A stretch of DNA of 64,000 nt, taken from assembly GCA_040219735.1 (NCBI GenBank), contig JAVJRX010000144.1, one strand, 5' to 3'. This document shows positions 18,864 through 25,530 of this stretch, in pieces. The stretch comes from Coleofasciculus sp040219735 (lineage in GTDB: Bacteria; Cyanobacteriota; Cyanobacteriia; Cyanobacteriales; Coleofasciculaceae). Under the pieces are notes generated by a model. The model worked only from the letters and a program-made list of their open reading frames with translations, was not told the origin of the DNA and made no database searches. Made by a program: the position numbers and the translations under genes. Position 1 is the stretch's first letter. Every line of letters starts with the position of its first letter.

Positions 18864-19811
18864 TCAGTCAAAAACAAGGGTGGCATTGCCTGAATCATAT
18901 CGATTGTAGGAGAAATAAAAATGTTCTAATCTACTAGATTCCAAGTTTTTTTCAGTAGCTCCTACAATAGCGTAGGCGATACAATCTTGACTTTCGCAGA
19001 AGCTGTAGATTCTATTTCCTAAATTATTGAACCTAAAAGAGTTAGGAATTTCTTTTATATTCGTAAACGAAAAATGTAAAATCGGTTCTGCCTTTGCTCT
19101 AGAAAAGCTAGCCGCAACAATATTTGAAACGCTAAATAAATCATTAACTTTTTTGCCAAAATGTTTGCGGATATAGAGTGTTAAATCCTGTCCCCAATGC
19201 CCTTGTTCTCCATGCTTTCCCCCTGGAGCACCTGGATATAATTCAATCTCACTACGACCATCAAAAAAAAGATTAAAGGCAATTATAAAAGTATCTTTAA
19301 GTAGAACCTGCGTTAATTCAAGCGAGTAGCAGCTACCATCAATAGCCATCGCTGTTTTCACCAATTCTCCGGGATCTGTTTTTGGATCAAGATGGAAGCA
19401 TATCTTGACAAAAGAGTCTTTAAGGTGGGGATACCGATGAAGTCCCAGGCTGGCATCTAAAATTTGGCTAGAACCCCTATGGATACCCACAAATTGCTCC
19501 AGCAGATTGCAATTGAACTTAATGCCAACTCTGCTTTCAACTTTTCCCAAAAAAAATTGAAGCTGTCTGTCAATAGATAGCCGCCAATCTGTTCCTATAT
19601 CAGAGACATCAAAACAACCTGCAAATAATTGATTTCCGACAACCTGGCAAGTGGATTCAACTCCACAAATTCCTTCCATCTGAAGTAAAACTTCTTCATA
19701 GATAGGCAGAGGAAAAACAGGTTCTACCTCAAAGGCGTCCAAATGAGTCCGCAAAAACTGTAGACGGCGCTCTCGCAAGCTACTTTGTCGAAATAATTGA
19801 TTGAGAACCAT
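18864..19811 (-). CDS. patF: PatF/LynF-like prenyltransferase, second copy
   Basis: Protein of 315 residues of the cyanobactin prenyltransferase family (ABBA fold), which adds dimethylallyl groups to Ser/Thr/Tyr oxygen, Trp or termini of the peptide. Family features: the start RRLQFLRTHLDAFEVEP, FPLPIYEE, SFVKICFHLDP, the core block ELTQVLLKDTF, and FFDGRSEIELYP. It is clearly paralogous to the upstream copy but well diverged: LFFDGRS follows FN where the other copy has FD, and the loop after ELYP is Gly/His-rich. It lies 64 bp after the first patF in the same direction. Whether it prenylates a different residue, or is inactive like PatF of the patellamide pathway, cannot be told from sequence. 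Confidence 0.88.
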   Translation of the reverse strand: MVLNQLFRQSSLRERRLQFLRTHLDAFEVEPVFPLPIYEEVLLQMEGICGVESTCQVVGNQLFAGCFDVSDIGTDWRLSIDRQLQFFLGKVESRVGIKFNCNLLEQFVGIHRGSSQILDASLGLHRYPHLKDSFVKICFHLDPKTDPGELVKTAMAIDGSCYSLELTQVLLKDTFIIAFNLFFDGRSEIELYPGAPGGKHGEQGHWGQDLTLYIRKHFGKKVNDLFSVSNIVAASFSRAKAEPILHFSFTNIKEIPNSFRFNNLGNRIYSFCESQDCIAYAIVGATEKNLESSRLEHFYFSYNRYDSGNATLVFD

Positions 19812-19875
19812 TTTAGCGTTTAAGAAATCCGGTGTATTTTTGAGTGTATTTAATCCTATTAAGCAAAACTCCGAG

Positions 19876-20796
19876 CTATACCGCTTTGCGATAATAAAAA
19901 CGGAAATTTTCCAATCTGCTTTTCTCTAAATCTTGTTCCGTCACTCCAATACTAATAGAATCTTCGATTTTATCATTCAGACAAAAATTTATAATTTTAT
20001 CTCCTAAAGTATTAAATAAAAAGTGGGATTGTATATGTTTCGTATTTTCAAATTCAAAATATAAAACAGGGTTTATATTTGCTTGAGAAAACCCCATCAT
20101 AAATATTGTTACTTCTTCTAACAAAGAAACAGCTTTATTGGATAATTTTTGACAAGCATAATGTTTTAGGTGAACTCCTCTTTTTCCTAAAACAGGTAGT
20201 AGATTCCTGCCCGAGCAGCAAGTATACATTTCTACAGCACTGCGACCATCTAAGAAAAAATCAAACCCAATCAAAAAAGTATCTTTGAGAAGAACTTGCG
20301 TCAGCTCTGGTGAATAATAACCGCCATCAAGACTAATTGCCGTCATCACAAGTTCGTCAACATCTTGATGGGGGTCAAGTCGAAGGTGAACTTTAAGACT
20401 GGAATCTTTAACATTCGGACGTAAATCAATCCCCATCAAACTGGCTTCGATTTTGCCAGAGTTTAGATGAAGCGTTAAGAACTTTTCTAATAAATTACGG
20501 TCAATTGTAACTTCTACCCGACTTTCAACACCATCTAAAAATTCTAGAGCCGAGCTAATCAGTTGCCGCCAATGCTTTTTTGTATAAGCATTAATTCGAC
20601 CGGCAAACAAGGTATTTCCTTCTACTTTGCAAGAGGGTTCCAAAAAAGGACAGCTATCCAGATCAAAAACGGCTTGCTCAAACAGAGGAAGGGGAAAAGC
20701 CGGTTCTACATCGAAAGACTCAAAATGATGGCGTAGGTGTTGAATGCGCCGATCTTTTTTCTTGTTATCTTGCCAAGTAGTAGTCAGAATCATCAT
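19876..20796 (-). CDS. patF: PatF/LynF-like prenyltransferase, first copy
   Basis: Protein of 306 residues, starting MMILTTTW. It carries the PatF/LynF/TruF pattern: RRIQHLRHHFESFDVEPAF, LFAGR, SSLKVHLRLDP, the block YYSPELTQVLLKDTF, and FDFFLDGRSAVEMY. These enzymes use dimethylallyl diphosphate and act on the cyclised or heterocyclised peptide. TruF-type members act on Ser/Thr. With two Thr in every core and no Tyr or Ser, Thr O-prenylation is the most natural prediction (inference). It follows patE by 163 bp across an inverted repeat that may attenuate read-through. Base composition is more AT-rich than patD and patA. Confidence 0.9.
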   Translation of the reverse strand: MMILTTTWQDNKKKDRRIQHLRHHFESFDVEPAFPLPLFEQAVFDLDSCPFLEPSCKVEGNTLFAGRINAYTKKHWRQLISSALEFLDGVESRVEVTIDRNLLEKFLTLHLNSGKIEASLMGIDLRPNVKDSSLKVHLRLDPHQDVDELVMTAISLDGGYYSPELTQVLLKDTFLIGFDFFLDGRSAVEMYTCCSGRNLLPVLGKRGVHLKHYACQKLSNKAVSLLEEVTIFMMGFSQANINPVLYFEFENTKHIQSHFLFNTLGDKIINFCLNDKIEDSISIGVTEQDLEKSRLENFRFYYRKAV

Positions 20797-20834
20797 TCAA
20801 TTTATATCAGGATGCTAATTAAAAAACAACTTCG

Positions 20835-20912
20835 TGGAGATGAGAGTGATATGAAACGTTAACTCAGACAATATCTCCGGGTATAGTTTATATCTTTTGA
20901 CTCTCATCTCCA
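20835..20912 (-). promoter_or_regulatory. Inverted repeat between patE and patF, possible attenuator
   Basis: A perfect 13-bp inverted repeat (tggagatgagagt at 835-847 and actctcatctcca at 900-912) encloses about 52 nt. Read in the operon direction, the stem is followed after a short gap by gttttttaat. This could be a partial terminator that lets the precursor be made in excess over the tailoring enzymes. Inference from sequence only. Confidence 0.5.
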
Positions 20913-20959
20913 TCCCACAGCTCTAGTATTATGTGGGCATACTCTCGATAACCGCTAGA

Positions 20960-21241
20960 TTAGTCGTCGTAGGAGCAAACGGTGGGAATTGTAGACGCTT
21001 CTACACCGTCGTAGGAGCAAACGGTGGGAATTGTAGCCGCTTCAGCACCGTCATAGGAGCAAACGGTGGGAATTGTAGCCGCTTCAGCACCGTCATAGGA
21101 GCAGACGGTGGGAATTGTAGCCGCTTCTACACCACCACCAAGAGCTTCTTCAGACAGTTCAGCTAAACGGCTGGGGAGTTTACCTGTGGTGGTACGGAAC
21201 ACGGGCTTGCCTTGTTGGGGCAGAATGTTTTTCTTATCCAT
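20960..21241 (-). CDS. patE: Cyanobactin precursor peptide with four identical TIPTVC cores
   Basis: Precursor of 93 residues from MDKKNILPQQGKPV, which matches the start of PatE/TruE leaders; GAGGA lies nine bases upstream, and the in-frame ATG five codons earlier is disfavoured. Leader: residues 1-about 36, with the recognition helix LAELSEEALGG that PatD binds. Then four 14-residue cassettes: N-terminal site (GVEAA, AEAA, AEAA, VEAS), core TIPTVC (residues 42-47, 56-61, 70-75, 84-89) and C-terminal site (SYDG three times, SYDD last). The core ends in Cys, as the macrocyclase requires a heterocycle or Pro there. Established family logic predicts cyclo(Thr-Ile-Pro-Thr-Val-thiazoline). The core is close to the patellin type (as I recall, TVPTLC for patellin 2) and has the same amino-acid composition. 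Confidence 0.96.
   Translation of the reverse strand: MDKKNILPQQGKPVFRTTTGKLPSRLAELSEEALGGGVEAATIPTVCSYDGAEAATIPTVCSYDGAEAATIPTVCSYDGVEASTIPTVCSYDD
20963..21130 (-). repeat. Four 42-bp tandem cassettes in patE
   Basis: Four 42-bp units encode recognition site plus core. The 18-bp core segments are identical except for one silent change (GTC for GTT in the first cassette). The remaining differences sit in the recognition sites. This indicates recent duplication or gene conversion. Confidence 0.95.
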
Positions 21242-21369
21242 TGGACTAATCCTCATGTTGTTGTTTACTTTATTAACCCGTTAGGGTGGGTTAGTCCCCT
21301 TCCACCTTGCGGCGAAGCTTGTTAGTTGGCAACTGGTTTGAAGGGAATTATCAGTTGCCAATCAAATTC

Positions 21370-21852
21370 TTAATTATCTGGTGGGTGCCAATTTTCCGCC
21401 ACCCAAATTCGACGTGATGCGGCAAGATTGGAGGCGCTAAAGCGTCCACTACGAACGCTCAGATCGTGGATGGGCTGCCCTCGCCACCGTAAGATGGCAC
21501 AGGCATGAGCTTTTTTGAGCATGAATCGATCCGCTACCTGGGAGAGTTCCTGCAATTCCTGTTGCTCGGCTTCTGAGAGTAAGCCCTCCTGATTGCGTTC
21601 TAGCAGGGTGATATGGCGTTCCTGTTGCTCCACAGGAATCTGGCTTTGGGCAATTTGCCGCAGAGCTTCAACGCTCAGAGTTGGCAGAGTTAACAGTTCA
21701 GCCCGAGCTTCAACCGGAGCCGTTTCAATCGCCGGGGGTAAATTGGCGGTGATGCTTTGAATCACTAGATCTGACAACGGTTGGTTCATCAGTTCTGCCA
21801 GTAGAGATAGGCGTTCAAAGGCAGATTCAGGCAGGTCGATGGTGAGTTCCAT
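21370..21852 (-). CDS. Small protein with antitoxin-like N-terminus inside the cyanobactin locus
   Basis: Protein of 160 residues from MELTIDLPESAFERL; a start seven codons earlier is also open. The N-terminus (ELTIDLPESAFERLSLLAEL... PLSDLVIQSI) resembles a ribbon-helix-helix DNA-binding unit of antitoxins. The middle is helical and Glu/Gln-rich (LLSEAEQQELQELSQVADRF), then MLKKAHACAILRWRGQPI, a block I associate with cyanobacterial antitoxin-like proteins (recall only). About 30 more residues follow, unlike that family. No PIN or other toxin gene adjoins it. It sits between patD (44 bp) and patE (128 bp) in operon orientation. Either a captured orphan antitoxin or a regulator of precursor expression. 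Confidence 0.7.
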   Translation of the reverse strand: MELTIDLPESAFERLSLLAELMNQPLSDLVIQSITANLPPAIETAPVEARAELLTLPTLSVEALRQIAQSQIPVEQQERHITLLERNQEGLLSEAEQQELQELSQVADRFMLKKAHACAILRWRGQPIHDLSVRSGRFSASNLAASRRIWVAENWHPPDN

Positions 21853-21896
21853 GATGATGTTGCTCGGTATCAAAACTTACAGTGTACATACAAGTC

Positions 21897-24230
21897 TTAA
21901 AATGGCATCGGTGTCGGGTTCATCTGGTCTTCAGTGAGTGGTTCATCCCGCCACCCCAGCTTCACTGGCACATCATAGAGCCGCCCTGCCCCAAACCGTG
22001 ACCAAAAATGGCGCATCTCTGGCACAATCACCTTAACCACATTTAAACCAATGTCTGGTCGGGTTTGATCCAGCACCAAGGTTTCTAGCCCCGCTTGCTG
22101 GGCAATCTCCACACAGGCGAGTACCTCGGCGTAAATATCATCACTCCAACGCTTGGGGTAATCCTGGGCTGTTTTGAGGGGTTGCTTGGCATCAGGAACC
22201 AGATAGGGATGATCCGCTAACTTCGCATTCAGTAACCAATTCGACGCCTCGCCCTTCAGGTTCTCATCTGGCACCTTGTCCAGTTCCCAGCCAATTTGGT
22301 TCACCTCCGTCAGGGCGCGAAGGATAGCAATTCTGGGGTCGAGGTGCGCTCCAAAGCCGAGAATCAGCCGTTCCGAGCTTCCGGTTTTCCGATTTGACAC
22401 CCCCACAAAGGCTGGAATTCCCAAGTCTGCTGTCAAATCCAGCACCCACAGATCGCGGTCATTCTCCCGGTAGAACTGCTGCAACTCTAGGAAATACGGC
22501 TCATCAAAGCTGCTCAAATCCACCCCTGGACGTTTCAGGCGGTTGTACCACCACAGCGCCACACTGTCGCGCTCCACCAGTTCCAGAAACCCTTGCAGGA
22601 TTGCCTCTTCCAGGGTGTTCCCCGCCGCATTACCGTTGGAGTCACCTCGGCAGAAGCGGTGGTTTGGGGGCAAGGGATAGTGGTAGTAGCACATCGCCGT
22701 GGGTACATATTTATGAGTCTGCTGCGTGAGGGACCACATCGGCGTCCAATCTATCGCCTGACTCGGATCAAACCGCTGGGGAATCCAATCATGAGCCACC
22801 GTTGCCTGCTCATTCAGGGTGTCCCGGTTGGCATATTGCGCCTCACTAAAGCACAAACACCGCTCCGGATGAAATGCCAAGTCTCCCAGTTCCGCCAAGG
22901 TAGCCCGTTTCCGGGGTTCATCCCCCTGTAAGATCCCCGAATACCGTTCCACTGCTTCACACAACCCACTCGCCCGGGATTGGCTATCAGTTTTCCCCTT
23001 GCCGGAACTCTTGTGTTTCAAGGTATTCCGCAGTCCCCGCAAGGTAGTGGCACTGCCAAAGCCATGCCCCGCCTTGTAGGTATGCACCAAGGGATTCGCT
23101 GGGTCAGAAATCCGCACCAGTTCCGTTACCACCCCCGTCACCGGACTAATTAGATGCTGGTATCTCTGCACCGTCTGTTCAGGGGTAGTGGCGCGATGAC
23201 CGCCATCTGTGGTGAACTGCTTGGGACGCGGCTCTAGTTTTAGCGGCTCAAACCCCCGCCGTTGCAAGAGTCCCGAATCACCACAGGTGGGACATTGAGG
23301 ACGCTTAATCAGGATATGGCGTTTCAACTCCAGAATCGTCTGGTTGAACGTGATAATCGTCCCCTCTAGGGTGGGGAAGCGTGCCGTTCCCGATGTCGTG
23401 GTAGTGATATAGTGCTTAACCACCCACTTAGCAATCTCCGTCACCGCCAACTGTAACCCGGTTTGCCGAGTTGAGGGCAGCATCGCCCGTGCTGTGGGAA
23501 AGCAACCCAGCATCCCCTGCCCATTCTCACCATTACGCTGCTGCTGTTCCTGTTTTTGCCGCAACACCGACGATTCCACTTCCCGATTGCCCCGGAGGGG
23601 ATGGGCAAGACAGTGCCAACACCCCGTCTTCCCCGGCACAAACACAGGACCCAGCCACAGGACACTACCCACCGGCTTCACGAGCAGCCAGGGTTGCTGA
23701 CGCTCTAAAGCCTGCTGGTTAATCGTCGCCAGTTCCGGTTGCAAATAGTCATCGGTTAAGACAACATTCAGTGCCGTTGGCGAACCCGCGTCTGTGGCAG
23801 TTGCCACGGAAATGCCCACGTCCCCCAGGGCAGCTTTCAGCGCAGCCACCGTCACCTCACTAATAGCCTGACCCACCGTTGTCAGCGTCACCGACTGCCG
23901 TAGCCCCTGTGCCGCCACAGGTGGGGCAATCCCTAACTCACTCCAGAATGCCGCCACCTCCGGAGATAACTCTGGCGCAGCCTCGGTGAGATACCCCTTC
24001 TCTGCCAAGCGATTTAGCACATAGTCGATGTAGTCTGGGGGGACTTCCCCATCCAGCTTTTCCACAATCTGCTCGATGGTGTATTGCCCATTTAAGAAGG
24101 GCAGAATCTGGCAGTAGAGTTGTCCGGTGAGGGCGTGGTTGCCCTGCTCTCCCAGGAGATACACCTGCTTCGGCTCGATGATCTCCACATGGAAGTGGGG
24201 CTTAATTTGGGGCAGTGTCGTGGATTCCAT
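21897..24230 (-). CDS. patD: PatD/TruD-like YcaO cyclodehydratase
   Basis: Heterocyclase of 777 residues from MESTTLPQIKPHFHVEIIEP. The frame is open 31 codons further, but that part lies in repeat DNA. It uses ATP to cyclise core Cys (and in PatD also Ser/Thr) to azolines. Residues 1-85 form the leader-binding winged-helix region (CQILPFLNGQYTIEQIVEKLDG). A ThiF-like domain follows, with a structural zinc site of four Cys (C204, C207, C313, C316 in GCWHC and CPTC). The YcaO domain starts near 370 with the ATP-binding SGKGKTDSQSRASGLCEAVERY, EEAILQGFLELVERDSVALWWYN and ALTEVNQ. The C-terminus ends PTPMPF, the proline-rich tail of azoline-forming YcaO proteins. All key parts are present. Whether it is Cys-only like TruD cannot be read directly. 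Confidence 0.96.
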   Translation of the reverse strand: MESTTLPQIKPHFHVEIIEPKQVYLLGEQGNHALTGQLYCQILPFLNGQYTIEQIVEKLDGEVPPDYIDYVLNRLAEKGYLTEAAPELSPEVAAFWSELGIAPPVAAQGLRQSVTLTTVGQAISEVTVAALKAALGDVGISVATATDAGSPTALNVVLTDDYLQPELATINQQALERQQPWLLVKPVGSVLWLGPVFVPGKTGCWHCLAHPLRGNREVESSVLRQKQEQQQRNGENGQGMLGCFPTARAMLPSTRQTGLQLAVTEIAKWVVKHYITTTTSGTARFPTLEGTIITFNQTILELKRHILIKRPQCPTCGDSGLLQRRGFEPLKLEPRPKQFTTDGGHRATTPEQTVQRYQHLISPVTGVVTELVRISDPANPLVHTYKAGHGFGSATTLRGLRNTLKHKSSGKGKTDSQSRASGLCEAVERYSGILQGDEPRKRATLAELGDLAFHPERCLCFSEAQYANRDTLNEQATVAHDWIPQRFDPSQAIDWTPMWSLTQQTHKYVPTAMCYYHYPLPPNHRFCRGDSNGNAAGNTLEEAILQGFLELVERDSVALWWYNRLKRPGVDLSSFDEPYFLELQQFYRENDRDLWVLDLTADLGIPAFVGVSNRKTGSSERLILGFGAHLDPRIAILRALTEVNQIGWELDKVPDENLKGEASNWLLNAKLADHPYLVPDAKQPLKTAQDYPKRWSDDIYAEVLACVEIAQQAGLETLVLDQTRPDIGLNVVKVIVPEMRHFWSRFGAGRLYDVPVKLGWRDEPLTEDQMNPTPMPF

Positions 24231-24300
24231 AGCGCGAACAGTCAGTAATGAAGTGTGAGTGCAAGAAGGCAGAAGGTGGAAAAGGTAAGGAAGGTGGGGC

Positions 24301-24408
24301 TGACTTTTCACCGTATGTGGCACAAGGTGAGTGTGAATTGTGTAGGGGCGGGTTTCACCACTATCTTTTCGGTTGCAACCCTAAGTAACTAAACCCGCCC
24401 CGACTCAG
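24301..24408 (+). repeat. 108-bp repeat, inverted partner of 24766-24874 (contains family 1 element)
   Basis: Starts tgacttttcaccgtatgtgg, continues through gtaggggcgggtttcacc at 24342 and ends aaacccgccccgactcag. The reverse complement of 24766-24874 matches over its whole length with scattered differences. It sits between patC and patD. Confidence 0.85.
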
Positions 24409-24473
24409 CCAAAACCTTTGATATCCCGTAGGGTGGGCATTGCCCACCAGCCTCATCTGAGCGTGCCATTCGG

Positions 24474-24695
24474 TTAAGCCCAGATACGACCCCGGCGGAA
24501 AGACTTGGACTTGGATTTGCTCCCGGATTTTTTTGCCTGCTCCCTAGCGTAGTCCCACCAATAGGAGTAGTCTTGCAGCCCGGTCATCGACGTTGGCACG
24601 TAGGACTTTTGGGGTTCAGGCGTAGGCGTCTCATCGGCTGGAGGGGCTTCTGGCGCCTGAGCTTCAGATGGTTGGCTGTTCGATTTCTTGCTCAT
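24474..24695 (-). CDS. patC: Small cyanobactin-locus protein, PatC-like
   Basis: Protein of 73 residues with a strong AAGGAGA before ATG. The N-terminal half is low-complexity (Pro, Glu, Ala). The C-terminal half has LQDYSYWWDYAREQAKKSG and a basic Lys/Ser/Arg end. I assign it as PatC/TenC/TruC-like from its size and place just before patD. The split between PatB and PatC names rests on gene order, not on a firm motif. These small proteins have no established enzymatic role and are dispensable in some pathways. It is enclosed by a pair of 108-bp inverted repeats. Confidence 0.75.
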   Translation of the reverse strand: MSKKSNSQPSEAQAPEAPPADETPTPEPQKSYVPTSMTGLQDYSYWWDYAREQAKKSGSKSKSKSFRRGRIWA

Positions 24696-24765
24696 GTTAA
24701 TCTCCTTATAGATAGGGGTCTGGCTACCACAGAGGATTCTGTCTTTTCACGGGAAACCTAGAAAC

Positions 24766-24874
24766 CTGAGTCGGGGCGGGTTTAGTTACATCCGGGTGTC
24801 ACCGAAAAGATAGTAGTGAAACCCGCCCCTACACAATGGAACACTCACATTGCGCCACATGCTGTGAAAAGTCA
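24766..24874 (-). repeat. 109-bp repeat, inverted partner of 24301-24408 (contains family 1 element)
   Basis: Reads, on the minus strand, tgacttttcacagcatgtgg, then gtaggggcgggtttcact and so on to aaacccgccccgactcag. It lies between patB and patC. With its partner it frames patC in inverted orientation. Confidence 0.85.
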
Positions 24875-24945
24875 GAACTATCCCTGGGTTGCAGCCGCCA
24901 CGGTGCTTGCTTTTGGACGTGCTAAACTTTCAAACCATTAACTGA

Positions 24946-25182
24946 TTAAAAGAAGCTTCCCATTCCCCCAAAGCCACCCCAGCCTGAGCTGGAACTTGAG
25001 TGCATCACTTGGTTAAAACTGCGGTTGGCATAGGCGGACGGATCATTATAGTTAGCGCCATGGAGCAAATCCATGCGAATATGGACTAAATCTTCGAGCC
25101 GACCATTTTCCACATCCACGCATAGTGCCGGCTGGACGAAATGGGGTCGTTTGACCGGGGGAGACAATACAGGTAGTCGCAT
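24946..25182 (-). CDS. patB: Small cyanobactin-locus protein, PatB-like
   Basis: Protein of 78 residues, MRLPVLSPPVKRPHF at the start, GGAGG ten bases before the ATG. The middle (DLVHIRMDLLHGANYNDPSAY) is well structured-looking. The end is Ser/Gly/Phe-rich (SSSSSGWGGFGGMGSFF). Its place after patA and before patC fits PatB/AcyB/McaB. Function in the family is unknown. The name is by synteny and could be exchanged with the next gene. Confidence 0.75.
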   Translation of the reverse strand: MRLPVLSPPVKRPHFVQPALCVDVENGRLEDLVHIRMDLLHGANYNDPSAYANRSFNQVMHSSSSSGWGGFGGMGSFF

Positions 25183-25530
25183 CGTTGAGAATCCTCCACA
25201 TTTAACTTATAGAGTGACCAGGGGTGTAGGGTTCGGCATTTATCGTCGGGACACGGCACTGCCTATTGGTGTCAACGTAAGGTTAAAAGCGTTCCTTGTG
25301 AGACGTTGAATCTCGTCAAATTTCCTTTTAACCCCCCTTAGTCCCCCCTTATTAAGGGGGGAAATCAAAGCCGTTCTTTTTCCCTTCCGGTTCCCTCCCC
25401 TTTATAAGGGGAGGGTTAGGGTGGGGTTATATCAAGCTATTGCTTTCTTTTTTAGCTTAAGTTGACAACAATGAGTACTGCCGTACCCCTACAACAATAA
25501 GCCCAACCCTCACCCAAATTTGGCTGTCCC
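25183..25530. other. patA-patB intergenic region with two strong hairpins
   Basis: This 348-bp gap inside the cluster holds two GC-rich stem-loops: ccccccttattaagggggg (25343-25361, 9-bp stem) and ccctcccctt/aaggggaggg (25392-25414, 10-bp stem). They could stop or slow transcription from patA, so patB-patF may have their own promoter. No gene is seen. Confidence 0.6.

Noticed and set aside
20963..21130. CRISPR-like regular repeats
   Set aside because: Units of 42 bp abut with no spacers and encode the peptide cassettes.
20933..21166. Plus-strand open frame with four GANGGNC repeats
   Set aside because: It is the antisense shadow of the patE cassettes. The opposite frame has the leader, recognition sites and ribosome binding site.
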